DNA from: Pseudovirgaria hyperparasitica
Lineage: Eukaryota; Ascomycota; Dothideomycetes; Acrospermales; Acrospermaceae
Reading direction: 5' to 3'
Length of the DNA stretch: 64,000 nucleotides
Assembly (NCBI RefSeq): GCF_010093815.1
Contig: NW_022985572.1
Coordinates: forward strand, 167,548-231,547
Shown: piece after piece, positions 50,288 to 61,308 of the stretch
Layout of the letters: each line of letters begins with the position of its first letter
Numbering within the stretch: position 1 is the stretch's first letter
Translations under genes and position numbers: made by a program
Notes under the pieces: generated by a model
Databases searched by the model: none
Seen by the model: only the letters and a program-made list of their open reading frames with translations
What the model was told of the DNA's origin: nothing

Positions 50288-50791
50288 TCAGTTGCGATCA
50301 CGACATAGGCCAAAATCACGTACAGCTGTGGAGAAAGCAATCCACTCTTTCAGGCCTTTAAAGTATGCGTCTTCGGTCTCGGATGGCGCAGAGTCGTGGC
50401 CCCATACCGTTACGCTGTCGAAAGCTGCAAGCTCTTCTGCTATCTTGATATCTTCCGGTATCTCCTCTTCATCGCTGTCCGGAGCGCTGTCCGCTGGTGG
50501 AGGATGCAACCTCTTCTCTGTGATCTGCAGAACGCTGCCACGGAAGCCCTCAGGAAGAGCCACGTCGGTACCACGAAGTTCGCGACCCCGAAAATATGCG
50601 CTCTTAGAGCCGTCTTCGAATAATATCAGTATATAGAGCCTGCTTTGGCCGGTGAGATGCTCACCATGCGTCTCCACTGGCTTCCAATATCTTTGCTTCG
50701 CCTCGATTGGCCCGTCGTACTTGATCTGGCAAGGTAGCACGTTGGCTGAGCATTTTTCGGGCTTCTGGCTGGAAGGTTTTATTGCCAACAT
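50288..50791 (-). CDS. RNH203: Ribonuclease H2 non-catalytic subunit C (Rnh203-like)
   Basis: Structural subunit of the heterotrimeric RNase H2, which removes ribonucleotides from DNA and RNA in RNA/DNA hybrids. From the ATG at 50,791 it gives 167 residues. Family marks are NVLPCQIKYDGPIEAKQRYW near the N-terminus and AYFRGRELRGTDVALPEGFRG, the hallmark FRGR.L.G...LP.G..G motif. These are followed by an acidic spacer (DSDEEEIPED) and a C-terminal Trp-containing segment. The frame is open to 50,956 but that extension looks unlike the family, so the internal Met is preferred. It converges with the DUF4385 gene, with about 90 bp between stops. Confidence 0.82.
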   Translation of the reverse strand: MLAIKPSSQKPEKCSANVLPCQIKYDGPIEAKQRYWKPVETHGEHLTGQSRLYILILFEDGSKSAYFRGRELRGTDVALPEGFRGSVLQITEKRLHPPPADSAPDSDEEEIPEDIKIAEELAAFDSVTVWGHDSAPSETEDAYFKGLKEWIAFSTAVRDFGLCRDRN

Positions 50792-51827
50792 GCTCGTTAC
50801 CGGGAAGTTGAGAGATAGTTGTAAGCTATATTGCGCCAGGCTCGCGAGATCTGAGGTAGACGCGTCGCGCGTCAAGGCGCAGGAGATGACATAAGATAAG
50901 ATAAGATATCCTCGGGAAAAGCTCGGGTAGAACTTGGACCTTTCCAAACCCGTCAAGCCATAAACTGCAAGAAAATTTCCTCAACGCAGCATTAAAAAAA
51001 CAAGCATCGTTCTACGAATTTATCCCTCATGGGTCATTATGTACGCGATCAACGCTTCTGCGAAGCTGCAAAACGGCAGAGTAAAAGTAGCACCTCAATC
51101 TTGACAGACAGCGGATACCAATTTCCACCCGAAGTTCAGCGATGCCCCGCTTTCAGAAAAGAATGATCCGGTCTGGATCCTCCCAAATTAGACTGAAGCG
51201 GAGTCTTTTGTATAGACGACAACGACCAACCACTATCGTTATAGGCGCAGCCATAGTGTGCTAATGTGCTGGTACACAACCGCATTGCCTTCTGTCTCGA
51301 CATAATACGCTCCTCTTGTCCTCGCATTGACGTGAGGCACAGACAGAGAGAGCTGACCAATTTCATCAGTGACTCCTTTTCCCACGCACTCCAGAACCCT
51401 GTACTATGTACATTTTCAATGATGTCAGCGTCATTGAACAGCCATAAGCGGCAAAGCGTGCGGTTTGCGGGCTCGGACGACTCCATCGAAAAGCGGCATT
51501 GCTCCAACACAACTGTTGGAATACAGCCAGTCCTGAGTTGATGAAGGGCAAACGCAAGGACTTGATGCAGGTAGTGGTGAGGTTCAGAGGTACCGACAAT
51601 CGGCATCATCTTCCGGCTGCGGCGCATCCGAATGTACTAGCGGTGCCCACCAATTGACACACTGCCTACGTATCTACAGCAGTATTAGCTACTCCTACAA
51701 TTTCACCCATCCACTTTGCGTCATATCAGTCTTTCTGGCTCCTCTTCCCCAACTTCACGATTGCACCTTGTACCTTCGCTGCTTTGCCCATTCTTTCGTT
51801 ATATCTCCTAGGTCATAATCACGTGCA
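50792..51827. other. Intergenic, with an unsupported 163-codon ORF
   Basis: A minus-strand ORF at 51,136-51,627 (163 residues, starting MRRSRKMMPIVG) has no recognisable domain, and an ORF overlaps it on the other strand. I leave it uncalled. The right part (51,700-51,827) is pyrimidine-rich and probably the promoter of the cyclopropane synthase gene. Confidence 0.35.
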
Positions 51828-53335
51828 ATGGCTGTGTTTACGCCTTTGTTAGAAGGTCTCAATGCTATCAAGGGCCGCGCGGGCTCGCTAACATGGGGTC
51901 CGTTTGTGCATCTGGCGCGCTCTGCTGTATTGTCGATTCTGCAGCGCATTGAGATTGGCCATCTCGAGATAACAGAATCAAATGGAGTAAAGACTGTCTG
52001 TGGCAACCTGCTGGTCAAGCATGCCTCTCCAACTGTCACTCTTCAGGTCCATAACGAAATGTTTTGGATTCGCGTCTTGCTATTCGCAGACATGGTATGT
52101 GGAGAAAACTCCGGTCGCATGAAGCTTGTGCGCTGATCCTCACAGGGCTTTGCCGAGAGTTACATGTTGGAAGAAATCTCATGTATAGACCTGACATCCT
52201 TCTTTAAGGTAAACATTCTTGTTATGATGCCCACGCCTCACTCACGTGTTAGTAGCTTTTTATCCTTAATCGCACACATCTGTCTAATGGCTCGACCATC
52301 ACTTCGAACATCAGTGGATCAATCAGTGGACTGGTTCGCAAGACAAACACCCTAACAAATGCTCGACTTCATATTTCAGCTCATTATGATATTAGCAATG
52401 ACATGTTCGCAGCTTTCTTATCACCAGATATGACATATTCTTGTCCGATATGGCTTCCCAAGTCATCGCCATTGTCTGCTACAGAGTCCCTGGAAGAAGC
52501 GCAGATGAGAAAACTGCATCACTTTATTGAGTCCGCTCACTTGAAGGAGTCGGACCATGTGCTAGAGATCGGCACAGGGTGGGGTAGTCTCGCGATCGAG
52601 GCTGTCAGAGCGACTGGTTGTCGTATTACCAGTCTTACTCTGAGCAAAGAGCAGAAGGAACTAGCGGAAGAGCGAATTGCTCAAGCTGGCTTTCAAGACA
52701 AGATCGACGTGCTCTTATGTGACTATCGTGATGTGCAACCTCCAGCCAAAGGGGCATTTGACAAAGTCGTCAGTATAGAAATGCTCGAGGCCGTTGGGAA
52801 GGAATTTCTTGAGACGTACTTCAGCTGTGTCAATCGGTTGTTGAAGAAAGAAGGTGGCATTGGTGTCTTCCAATGCATAACAATGCCAGAAACGGTAAGT
52901 TTAGGCAATCTGTTCCTCGAAGTACACTAATCTTTCCAGCGCTACGACGCGTACGCCTCGTCTGACGACTTCATTCGACGCTATATCTTCCCAGGAGGCC
53001 ATTTACCAACAGTTTCCCAACTCGTTAATGCCATCAACACTGGCTCGAACAAAACCCTGATCGTAGACGACGTTCTCAACATTGGGCCCCACTACGCGAA
53101 AACACTACGACTGTGGCGAGAAGCATTTCTGGATAACTTCGATGCCGATATACGACCGGCTTTACTGCGACAACACGACGGTATGACAAAACAGGAAATC
53201 GAGACCTTCCGCAGAAAGTGGGAATACTATTTTACCTATTGTGAAGCTGGATTCTGGACCAAAACGCTTGGAGACGTAATTATCACCGTCGGTAGAGAAG
53301 GAACTATGGAGATGGCTGAAGATGTGCCCATGTAA
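51828..53335 (+). CDS. Cyclopropane-fatty-acyl-phospholipid synthase / SAM-dependent lipid methyltransferase (four exons)
   Basis: Transfers a methylene from S-adenosylmethionine to unsaturated acyl chains of phospholipids. Exons 51,828-52,094, 52,146-52,208, 52,256-52,894 and 52,940-53,335 give 454 residues, all in phase 0, with introns of 45-51 nt. The N-terminal domain includes ISCIDLTSFFK|LFILNRTHLSNG. Then comes AHYDISNDMFAAFLSPDMTYSC, the family signature. The SAM-binding motif is VLEIGTGWGSLAIEA. EMLEAVGKEFLETYFSCV and RYIFPGGHLPTVSQL follow, with the C-terminus WEYYFTYCEAGFWTKTLGD. No bicarbonate-site substitutions were assessed. Length is close to eukaryotic and bacterial CFA synthases. 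The exon 3 acceptor (TTAGTAG) is set by restoration of the conserved LFILNR block. Confidence 0.88.
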
Positions 53336-55755
53336 TCAGAAGGTGACGTCTTAGGGCACTTCAATGCGATCTCGGGTTGCGTTTATGGTTGAGTCGATTA
53401 GCGGGCGCTACATAATCCTTTCAATATACTGATTCGTCTTACATTAGATGAGGAAATGCCGGAACTACCTATCTGGATTTGTTTGAACACGTAACAAGGC
53501 GTATTACATGAAGCCCAACAGCCGGTCGGCAGAGATCAGTGTCTATAGGTCCTGGCCGTTCGAACATACCACGCGAGCACGCCCAGGCGAGCATATCAAG
53601 AACGCCACACCGAATTGTACCCCAGCCCGTTGGCCTTATTTACAATCCTATCATCTTGCATTTCCCCCTTGAAGACTATTAAGCAGCTGATTGCTGGTGG
53701 TAGATGCACTGCGCTTCGTCTATAACCACCTAAACTTTTAAAAGACTTGAAAAGACGGGGAAATGGCGGAACATAGCCCTTATGTTCACCCCGACGATTG
53801 AACTTCTAGTTACACCTAGCCAAATATCAAGTCAACATGCACGTCATCCATTCATGTTGATGCTATCTATGTAGCAATCATTAAATGATAAACCTTTATC
53901 AAGCAACTGCCGAAATAAGGAAAATGCAATGCATTTTAGCCTAACTAGGTAGCTGTAACCAGATATCGACATATACAATCCGAACCCTAATCCACGCATT
54001 AAAATAACTACGAAGACGGTATAATCTTAATCTAATTAGTTTGATTAATTATATTAGATTTACTAAACTAGAGTATATATCCAAGTATAGCTAGGGGACT
54101 TACAAGCCGATGGCACCTTATGTGGCGCTCTAAGCCCCCTTGCTTTCAGGCGTGTAGTCTGATCGCCCCTTGCTATTTTGAAAACGGACAAAGTTATCTC
54201 TACAGAAGGTCTGGAGTGCAGTCCCCTGCCAGAGCATCCCACAGAGGCCGGAAGCACTTTTCAGCTGAACGAAGCCAGCTTCCTCTGATTTAGCACCATG
54301 CTTCACCGTAGGAAAGTCTCCTAGCACTATGAGACTACCTTTCATCATACTTATCTCTCCTTGGTTATATAGCTCCTTACAGCACGTGAAATCGCCCTAC
54401 ATTTATCATTCATCCTGCCTTCGCACAATTTCCATGTGATGTCTCCTAAACAGTCCTTACCCACACCAGCCATCTGCAGACAGACCGAAGAAATTCGGCA
54501 TGCCAGCGACGCTGGTGCAAATACTTGGTTTCTGCATCTATCCCTCGAGTTACGATAGATGGTTTACCAATCTGCGTTCAAGCAATTACCCTCATGTCTC
54601 AATCTAATCATGAGAAGCAACCGAAACCGCGAATCGACTGTACGGTCTCAGGGGCGCCAGGCCGTCTTATGGCAAAGGGGACTTGGACCTGCAAGCAAAT
54701 TTATGTCCTTCGGCAAGCAGGTAGATGGGGATATCTGTCCACGCATCTACGGTCGACCCATGAATATATGCATCTACCATGCATCAACTCAACAATTCGT
54801 CGAGCAGATAGGCTCCCATGCTCAATTCTTACGACAGTTCAAAGTTGACCTCGCTGAGAATAGCGCTCCACTACACAAACCACGCACTCCAACCTTCTTA
54901 ACCCTTCCTTGCGATGTCGCTCTCAAGTGCGTAACAATATACATCGGCTCTGCGAACCTGAGCTCGAAGTTGGGCTATGATTACACAGATCACAAGAGTT
55001 TTCGGTCAGAGTCGGCAAAAGTTTGGCTCCATCTTGCAGGTCACTGGATGGTTGAATACGGGTGACAGCAGGACGATAGTCTGGCGAGTCTCAAGATATT
55101 CCCCTTTCTCCATCGTCACAGCTGCGATGAACCAGCAACAGCTAAGAGTATCATATTGACCAGGTTTACGAGAGCCTTGGGGGTCTATCTGGAGGAGAAC
55201 GTATAGCTTCCAGGCGAATGTCTGGTGCTCGATGTCATAAAGATGGACGAAGAGATGTGCTATCGTAGAACCTTCCGCTGTAGAATGAATACTATGTATC
55301 TATACGCTACAATTAGAAGAAGCTTCGCAAAAGTCCTTCTCCAGCGCGTTAGCAAAACATGGAGAGACACTTCGACTGCCCCATGGGTTCAGCGGTCTGC
55401 TGCTCACCCTTTGGAACCAAAAGATTGTGGTTAAATTACCGATATGACATATATGTGTGGCATATGAATGCTACGTACGGCAGATACCCCGAGTTCTATC
55501 ATCAATTTAGGATAGCCATATTTCTTAAGTCATGACAAAGTATGTGAAGCAAGGAGGGCAATGTAAAATAGAAATTGGCATTCTCTCTTGTATCTAACTT
55601 CCTAAACTTCCAGGAAAAAGCCTAGACGAGGGCCTGGATAGCATATACGCCCTGAGGCACGATAGTGGTTATCTTTCGAGGTCAACTATAGGATTAGTAA
55701 AATAGCGGAGATGCATCGAGCTTCCTCGAATGACTTACTGTGAGCCAAAATTGTA
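53336..55755. other. Gene-poor intergenic region with a small A+T-rich patch
   Basis: Positions 53,990-54,080 are A+T-rich and TA-rich, as in the RIP-affected left arm, so a small relic repeat is possible. A 168-codon ORF at 54,559-55,065 (plus strand, starting MVYQSAFKQL) has no recognised domain. It carries no splice or family support and is left uncalled. Minus-strand ORFs at 54,063-54,348 are short and also unsupported. No RNA gene was found. Confidence 0.4.
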
Positions 55756-56004
55756 CTAGCATTTCGAACAAATACCACCGTGGACAATGCTGGTCCCAAA
55801 TGAATGATTGTCGATAAATCCCCGGCACTCAGAGGTGCCAGCATTTTTGCAAGGGACGATGACCGTTAACTCAATAAAGTGTTTTGGATTGTTCGTACAG
55901 TTTAAGAATTTGCGTTTATGAAATTGACGCTCGCACATGTTGCAGATGCCAGGTATGATTTGTTTAAAAATTGCTTTAATACTTTCGCTCGGGGTACTAG
56001 ACAT
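55756..56004 (-). CDS. Small Cys-rich protein of unknown function, 82 residues
   Basis: The ORF MSSTPSESIKAIFKQIIPGI... contains a CNMC pair followed by RQFHKRKFLNC, a second half with VPCKNAGTSEC, and a terminal CSKC. Seven cysteines plus histidines spaced this way suggest one or two zinc-binding modules. No signal peptide is seen, so a secreted effector is unlikely. It is transcribed divergently from the kinase gene with only about 120 bp between starts, which suggests shared control. It could be a complete microprotein or a fragment of a larger zinc-finger protein. I do not recognise the family. Confidence 0.45.
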   Translation of the reverse strand: MSSTPSESIKAIFKQIIPGICNMCERQFHKRKFLNCTNNPKHFIELTVIVPCKNAGTSECRGFIDNHSFGTSIVHGGICSKC

Positions 56005-56043
56005 TTCAGCTTCATATAGGGCTCGTATGTGAACAGGGGTAGG

Positions 56044-56088
56044 CAGGCAGCAGTGACATGACTAGACAGGCAGCAGTGACATGACTAG
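56044..56088 (+). repeat. Two-copy 22-bp tandem repeat in the kinase/Cys-rich promoter
   Basis: CAGGCAGCAGTGACATGACT(AG) occurs at 56,044-56,065 and again at 56,067-56,088. It lies between the divergent starts of the Cys-rich protein and the kinase. It could be a duplicated regulatory site or simple slippage. Confidence 0.85.
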
Positions 56089-56126
56089 GCAGAAGCCGAA
56101 TAGTGTAATAATAAGCGCTGCCAAGG

Positions 56127-57155
56127 TTGGCTTTAGCTCAACACATCCGTGCATTCGGGGCGGAGCGCTATTTTTCCGACACAACAGCCCCTACTGTCAT
56201 AATCCATGTGCGAGCGAAAGTTGTGCCTCAACGAAAGGTCACCCTACTCAAAGAGCTGGCCAACAATCCGGAAAACCTGAAGCTTACAATGGATCCTTAC
56301 GAGTTCTGGCCCTGGTATCCAGAGGGTGTCAGTCGTATAATTGCAGCTGGTGCCAGTAATTATATCGCAATCGTGGACGAAAGCACCGTTCTTAAATTTC
56401 CTATCGTGCCTCCCCAGGAAGAAGACGTCTACACGATCGGTGGCCTTAACTATCGAAGACAGCTTCGAGAGGCAGCGGTCAAGGGCCTAGAAGTTGAAGA
56501 GCGGATACTACAGCACCTTGGGCCACATCCTAGAGTAATTCGCCTCATACAGAGACACAGGGATGGTCTCCTTCTCGAAAATATGGCAAATGGATCTGTA
56601 CAGAAGTACCTCCAAGAGAATGATTCCAAAACATCACTGTACCAGAAATTGGAGTGGGCATGGCAGGCTGCGGAGGGTCTTGCTTATATTCATGAGAGAA
56701 ATGTTTTACATTGCGACTTCAGCATCGGAAACCTTCTTCTTGACAGTAACCTAATGGTTAAGCTTTGCGACTTCCAAGGAAAGCTTCTAGATAGTGATGG
56801 CTCGATTATCCTCGATGGAGGAGCCGCTGTAAACACTATATCATCAATGCCTCGCCCAGACTATAATATCTGCAACCAAAAGTCGGACATATTCGCATTA
56901 GGGACGGCTATATATATTATGATTACCGGTCAGTCACCCTTTCCGGGACTAGATCCTATAGATGATGAGCACGAGATCCAAAGACGATTTAGAGAGAGCG
57001 ACTTTCCTCCTTTAAAGACTCTTTATGTAGGAGACATCGTACGAAAATGCTGGATGCAACAATATGCACAAGCTACTGAGATTATGGACGATATACGTCG
57101 GTTACAGGGCTACGAGGCTGAGAGGTTGGAGAATCGTGAAACTCGTTCAAAGTAA
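56127..57155 (+). CDS. Atypical fungal protein kinase (HCD/DFQ variant), possible pseudokinase
   Basis: 342 residues from this ATG, or 288 from the more family-like ATG at 56,289 (MDPYEFWPWYPEGVSR). The N-lobe has an Ala/Gly-rich loop (AAGASNYIAI) and the beta-3 Lys90 (STVLKFP). The alpha-C Glu is likely in EVEERIL. The catalytic loop reads LHCDFSIGNLLLD at residues 194-206, so HRD is HCD but the catalytic Asp197 and Asn202 are kept. The metal-binding DFG is DFQ at 215-217. No clear APE follows; SDIFALGTAIYIMITGQSPF is the alpha-F region. Related fungal kinases form lineage-expanded accessory families, some with HCD loops. Activity is uncertain because of the Gly-to-Gln change. The neighbour is a divergent Cys-rich microprotein. 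Confidence 0.75.
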   Translation: MALAQHIRAFGAERYFSDTTAPTVIIHVRAKVVPQRKVTLLKELANNPENLKLTMDPYEFWPWYPEGVSRIIAAGASNYIAIVDESTVLKFPIVPPQEEDVYTIGGLNYRRQLREAAVKGLEVEERILQHLGPHPRVIRLIQRHRDGLLLENMANGSVQKYLQENDSKTSLYQKLEWAWQAAEGLAYIHERNVLHCDFSIGNLLLDSNLMVKLCDFQGKLLDSDGSIILDGGAAVNTISSMPRPDYNICNQKSDIFALGTAIYIMITGQSPFPGLDPIDDEHEIQRRFRESDFPPLKTLYVGDIVRKCWMQQYAQATEIMDDIRRLQGYEAERLENRETRSK

Positions 57156-58246
57156 TGCGACCCGGTCAGTATTTTGATCGCCTCCGTCTGCTGCATGAAA
57201 GGAGATAAATTACATCTTGGCGATGGTACGACTCAACTCGTAGTATCTGCTAGGATTTTTGAATTGCTCATGAAAGAGCTGTCATGTGACGTGAGACTCT
57301 TGGAATAGAGAAGTGTATAATAGCAAGCGTTGATTACGTAGTAGTCGCAGTAGTTCATCGATAGCCATTGTACCATCAAGTACTGCGGACGTTAAACTTG
57401 TAGATGTCATCAGTCGGCTAGGATTACATGAGTGTAAATTTTCGCGACACCTGAAGTCGATCCGATGTTTGGACAAGGAGTGGTATCTCGAGAAGGTTTT
57501 TGGGCCTGTCAAGAGTGCTTACATATGGTAGCTGTGCGCCGTAGCGCAAAACAAAAGAACCTACTACGCTAGTAAAATGAATGTCCAACTAGATGGTAGG
57601 TTTCTTCGATAGTTTCTTACGAACGCAAAGTAGTGGTTTGGAAGAAGAGCATGCCAATCAACAAGCGGCGATCGTTCCAGGACATTCGCTGAGCTTAACC
57701 GAGTCTTCAAAGAATAGTCACAGCCAACGTTCAAGCCATAACTCCATATCCTTCGACAAGCCAATCGATACTTAGCTTGTGGACGCGATGAGCGGGCAGG
57801 AAGACCTTTCGATCACGAACAAATCTCTCGTTTTCACGAGTGATCTTGGTGTTTTGCAGAAGTTAGATCAGAGCGGCCTCCATTTACAGTGGCCTGCCAT
57901 CGGCGATAATTATCAATGATTGGGCCAGCCTCGATGGATCATACAATCCTAATCTAGGCCCTTGGATTGTATCCGATTGTATATGCTCACGTCTGGCTGT
58001 AACTATTATAAGTTGCCTTAGGCACTCGATGATACATCATTGGTATCCACTCTCTTGGCGCCCCTCTTATGTATTGACAGCTTGAAATCTTCGAAGCTTG
58101 GAAACTTCGTATCGTTCGTATTACTTCAAGTTGTCGAGGCATCAAGAATCTTGTTTGCTTGATTGATTGATTTTATCGAAGAGTCAATCACAGTGTGCAC
58201 GATCTAAAGTTCAATACTACTAAGCAAGGTCACTAGGCTCTGAAGA
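57156..58246. other. Intergenic, no gene recognised
   Basis: Short ORFs (57,282-57,512 minus, 57,564-57,764 minus) carry no family signature. The 200 bp before 58,247 should contain the oxidoreductase promoter. Nothing else was seen. Confidence 0.4.
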
Positions 58247-59574
58247 ATGTCTATAGGCGTGGCTATTATTGGGAGTGGTATGTAGCTCTATTCTTTACGT
58301 TGCATTCTCATACATAAAAATTAGGCATCAACAACGGAAGATCTTAGTACCTCCTCAGAAAATACCCCGAACTATTGCATAGCTGACATATCAATAACTG
58401 CAGGCATCTTCGTGAAGGAGGAGCACCTCGTAAGTCTTTAGACATGAACCTGATCATACGTTTTCTGCCTCTCCCCTCTAACCACAACTATACAGCCAGC
58501 AGTCAATTCAACCCCCTCCCTCTCCCTCAAAGCCGTATTCTCCCGCTCCCTCAAGTCCGCCGCCTCGTTAGACATCCAAGATCCAGGTGTGGACCTCTAC
58601 AGCGAAGACGCCGGCGAAGGAAAAGCCTACGCAGACCTCCTCGCCCGCAAAGACGTCAGCGCCGTCATCATTGCCCTCCCCATCGTCGCCCAGCCCGACT
58701 TCGTCAAACAGGCCCTCACCGCCGGTAAACACGTGCTCGCCGAGAAGCCCATCGCGAAGGACGTGCAAACGGCTGAAGCCCTGATTGCGCATTCCGAGGG
58801 CTGTAGAAGCGGCGCGACGCTGAGTATTGCGGAGAACTTCAGGTTTCTGGAGAGTCTTAACTATGCGGCTGAGGCGGTGCGGGGAATGGGTGAGGTTACG
58901 GGGTTCAGTGTGCGGAAGCATGGATTTGTGAAGCCTGGGACGAAGTACTTTGGTATGTATTCTTCCAGAGAAGATTAGAGGTGTGGGTAGTGTGGGTGCT
59001 GATATGGTGCAGAGACGGCGTGGCGGAAGACACCGGATTACCAGGGGGGCTTTCTGCTTGATGGTGGCGTACATACCGTTGCTGCTATTAGGCTGTTGCT
59101 TCAGCCGGAGAACCAACCGATGAGTGTTTCGGCGTTTAGTAGTTTGCTGCAGCCGCATCTACCGCCTATTGATTCTGTCGATGCGGTCTGGAGAACGGGG
59201 AAAGGCAAGCATGGCGTCTTTTCGATGTCGTTTGGGACAATGTCCAAGGCGAGCGAGACAGTGATTGTGACAGAGCAAGGCACGGTATCGGTCACCATCG
59301 GAGCTGTAACTGTCGCGTCTGGAGATGATAAGAGGACAGTCGAGTTCACGCATGAGGGAAATGGTGTGAAGCAGGAGATGAAGGTATGGGCGGAAGGAAT
59401 GCTGTCAGGGAAGCAAGATTCGAGGCTTTCTGCTTACGAAGCATTGAAGGATCTGCAGGTGGTAAGTATCATGGTAATCCTGCCTCGTGATTCTTGAAGC
59501 TGACAATCGTGAAGCTAGAGGCAATGTTTCGAAGTGGGGAGAATGACGGCACTCCTGTGAAGATCCAGATATGA
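58247..59574 (+). CDS. Gfo/Idh/MocA-family NAD(P)-dependent oxidoreductase (five exons)
   Basis: Exons 58,247-58,277, 58,404-58,429, 58,496-58,952, 59,013-59,461 and 59,515-59,574 give 340 residues. The splices assemble the Rossmann start: MSIGVAIIGSG|IFVKEEHL|PAVNSTPSLSLKAVFSRS. The family marker is VLAEKPIAKD (EKP). The C-terminal alpha/beta domain holds FRFLESLNYAAEAV and the GGFLLDGGVHTVAAIRLL block, whose His and Asp are in the catalytic position for the family. The last exon gives LEAMFRSGENDGTPVKIQI. The sugar or other substrate cannot be read from the sequence. Intron 1 is 126 nt, longer than its neighbours. Confidence 0.85.
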
Positions 59575-59807
59575 TGTGATGATGCTATAGTAGTAGAGAC
59601 TTTCCTTGTAAAACGTAAAGCTCTTTTACTACGTATAACTGATTAGATATTTAGCAAGTGAGATTACAAAGCATGCGTCCCTATCTCTGCGAACCTGAAT
59701 CTTCCTGTGGATACAGAGAACATTGGTCGTAAATCTTAACTTCAAGGAAGCTTGAAGGGTCAGGGCATGCTATAGTGGTCCTGGATGTAGCTGGTCGCAT
59801 AGAGATT

Positions 59808-60440
59808 TCAAGCCAAAGTCATAGCAACAGTCAAAGCGACGAGCATGCCACTGACCAGACCCGCACGGGTCTGTACACCTGCACCCGTTTCCGTTGGAAC
59901 ACTGCCGGTGCCAGTCCTTGACGCAGGAGTACCCATAGCACCACTCTCAGAAGTCGCCGTCGCCATCGTACCGGTAGGCGCACCCGCCTGTGTCGCATCG
60001 GCCAGCTTCTCCAAGCCAGCAGTGATCGTCACAGGTACAGAGATGTACCCGTATTCATCAGTCTCCGAGAGCGTATATGTTTCGGTCGAGCTGCCGGGAA
60101 AGTTTGCCTCCGAGCCTGCGGCGCTCTCGGCGCAGACCGCAAGCGTCTCGCTAACGGTACAGGTAGCCGCATAGGTGAAGTCTGGCTCGGCGGTTGCGAG
60201 GCTGGTGATCCAGGTGTTCTGGTTCTGGTTCACGACGTGGACGGGAGGGCGGAAGCCGCAGTCGCTGCCGTCGACGTCGGACGGACATGTCATCTCGAAG
60301 GTCGTGGCGGTGGCATCTGCCGATACCACTGATGCGACAAGGGATTGCACATCTCCGGCGGCGAAGAAGAACGAGGTGACGGAAGTGGACTGCGCCAAAG
60401 CAGTGCCGATTAGGCTGCTCAGAAGAAGAGTGGAAACCAT
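59808..60440 (-). CDS. Secreted GPI-anchored Ser/Thr-rich cell-surface protein
   Basis: 210 residues, single exon. It has a cleavable signal peptide (MVSTLLLSSLIGTALAQ). A compact domain with paired cysteines follows (FEMTCPSDVDGSDCGF, AATCTVSETLAVC). Then comes a Ser/Thr/Gly-rich stalk from about residue 150, likely O-mannosylated. It ends in a hydrophobic tail (GLVSGMLVALTVAMTLA) after a small-residue region, as for GPI attachment. Wall- or membrane-linked surface proteins of this size are common in Dothideomycetes, and no enzymatic domain is visible. Confidence 0.78.
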   Translation of the reverse strand: MVSTLLLSSLIGTALAQSTSVTSFFFAAGDVQSLVASVVSADATATTFEMTCPSDVDGSDCGFRPPVHVVNQNQNTWITSLATAEPDFTYAATCTVSETLAVCAESAAGSEANFPGSSTETYTLSETDEYGYISVPVTITAGLEKLADATQAGAPTGTMATATSESGAMGTPASRTGTGSVPTETGAGVQTRAGLVSGMLVALTVAMTLA

Positions 60441-61308
60441 TATTGCAATGTGTGGTTAGAATAGACTGGTATAGCCTGAGTATGGATGAGAGCTCTGTTC
60501 GAGGTGATGTCAAGAATGGAAAGGTAAAGAGTGACTGTGCCTTCGATTGGCGTTGACAATAGTCCAAGACGTTCCGTTCTGTATACGCGCTCGAGCTAAA
60601 GTCAATACGCGCCGGCCGATAATTAGGGGGAGGCGGCCCCCAATTTAGACATTCATTTACTGCACGTGGCCTCGGCCGAAGATCATGATCGTAAACTCTG
60701 CTCGTAGAAGGACATCAGACGTCTATATTGCTGATGGTTTCGTTCGTTCAAGAATCACTTTTACAAGAGGTTCGAAGTCGACGGTCTGAATGCTTCCAAA
60801 AGGGCCGATGTTCGGCGCACGGAGATATTTGAATTACTTTAGAAACAACAGGGGAACGATGATCAACAAGCATAGAACCTTGCAGATCTGGCGAGCACAG
60901 AGCCATCTCCACATTTGTCGATCTCGGAAACTCGATTACATGCAGGGATCCCCAGTCAGACCTGGGTGAGTACATACCTACGCTGCCAATGTCAGATAAT
61001 TATAATACATCCTTATTGTCAAGGGTTTCATTGTAGGAATCCGCAGCTCATCATGCCAGGCCTCCATACAAGAAACATTCGATATCAAGGGGGTAAATAT
61101 AACACTTCTGCTTCCGCCCAGTGGTGTAGTATGCGTGACAGTGCCAGTCGCATGCGACAAAGTGCGATGTATTCCCACGCACATGGTGCTGTACGACATG
61201 TGACGGATATCATCTGGAAGAAGTAAGGTCCTCAAATATCATTGCAACAGTCGCCTCGACATAGGCTCCTCGTCAGTACAAAGACCCATATTCCATTCAC
61301 CATTGCGA
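60441..61308. other. Intergenic, no gene recognised
   Basis: Promoter of the GPI-anchored protein gene on the left and 3' region of the TNT-domain gene on the right. Short ORFs on both strands (60,748-61,235) have no support. Confidence 0.4.

Noticed and set aside
51136-51627. 163-codon minus-strand ORF
   Set aside because: Longer than chance would often give, but no domain, no splice signals and a competing ORF on the other strand; left uncalled.
54559-55065. 168-codon plus-strand ORF
   Set aside because: No family resemblance or typical fungal intron signals; could be real but unsupported from sequence alone.
60761-60800. GGTTCGAAGTC, resembling a tRNA T-loop
   Set aside because: No acceptor stem, D arm or anticodon arm fits around it.
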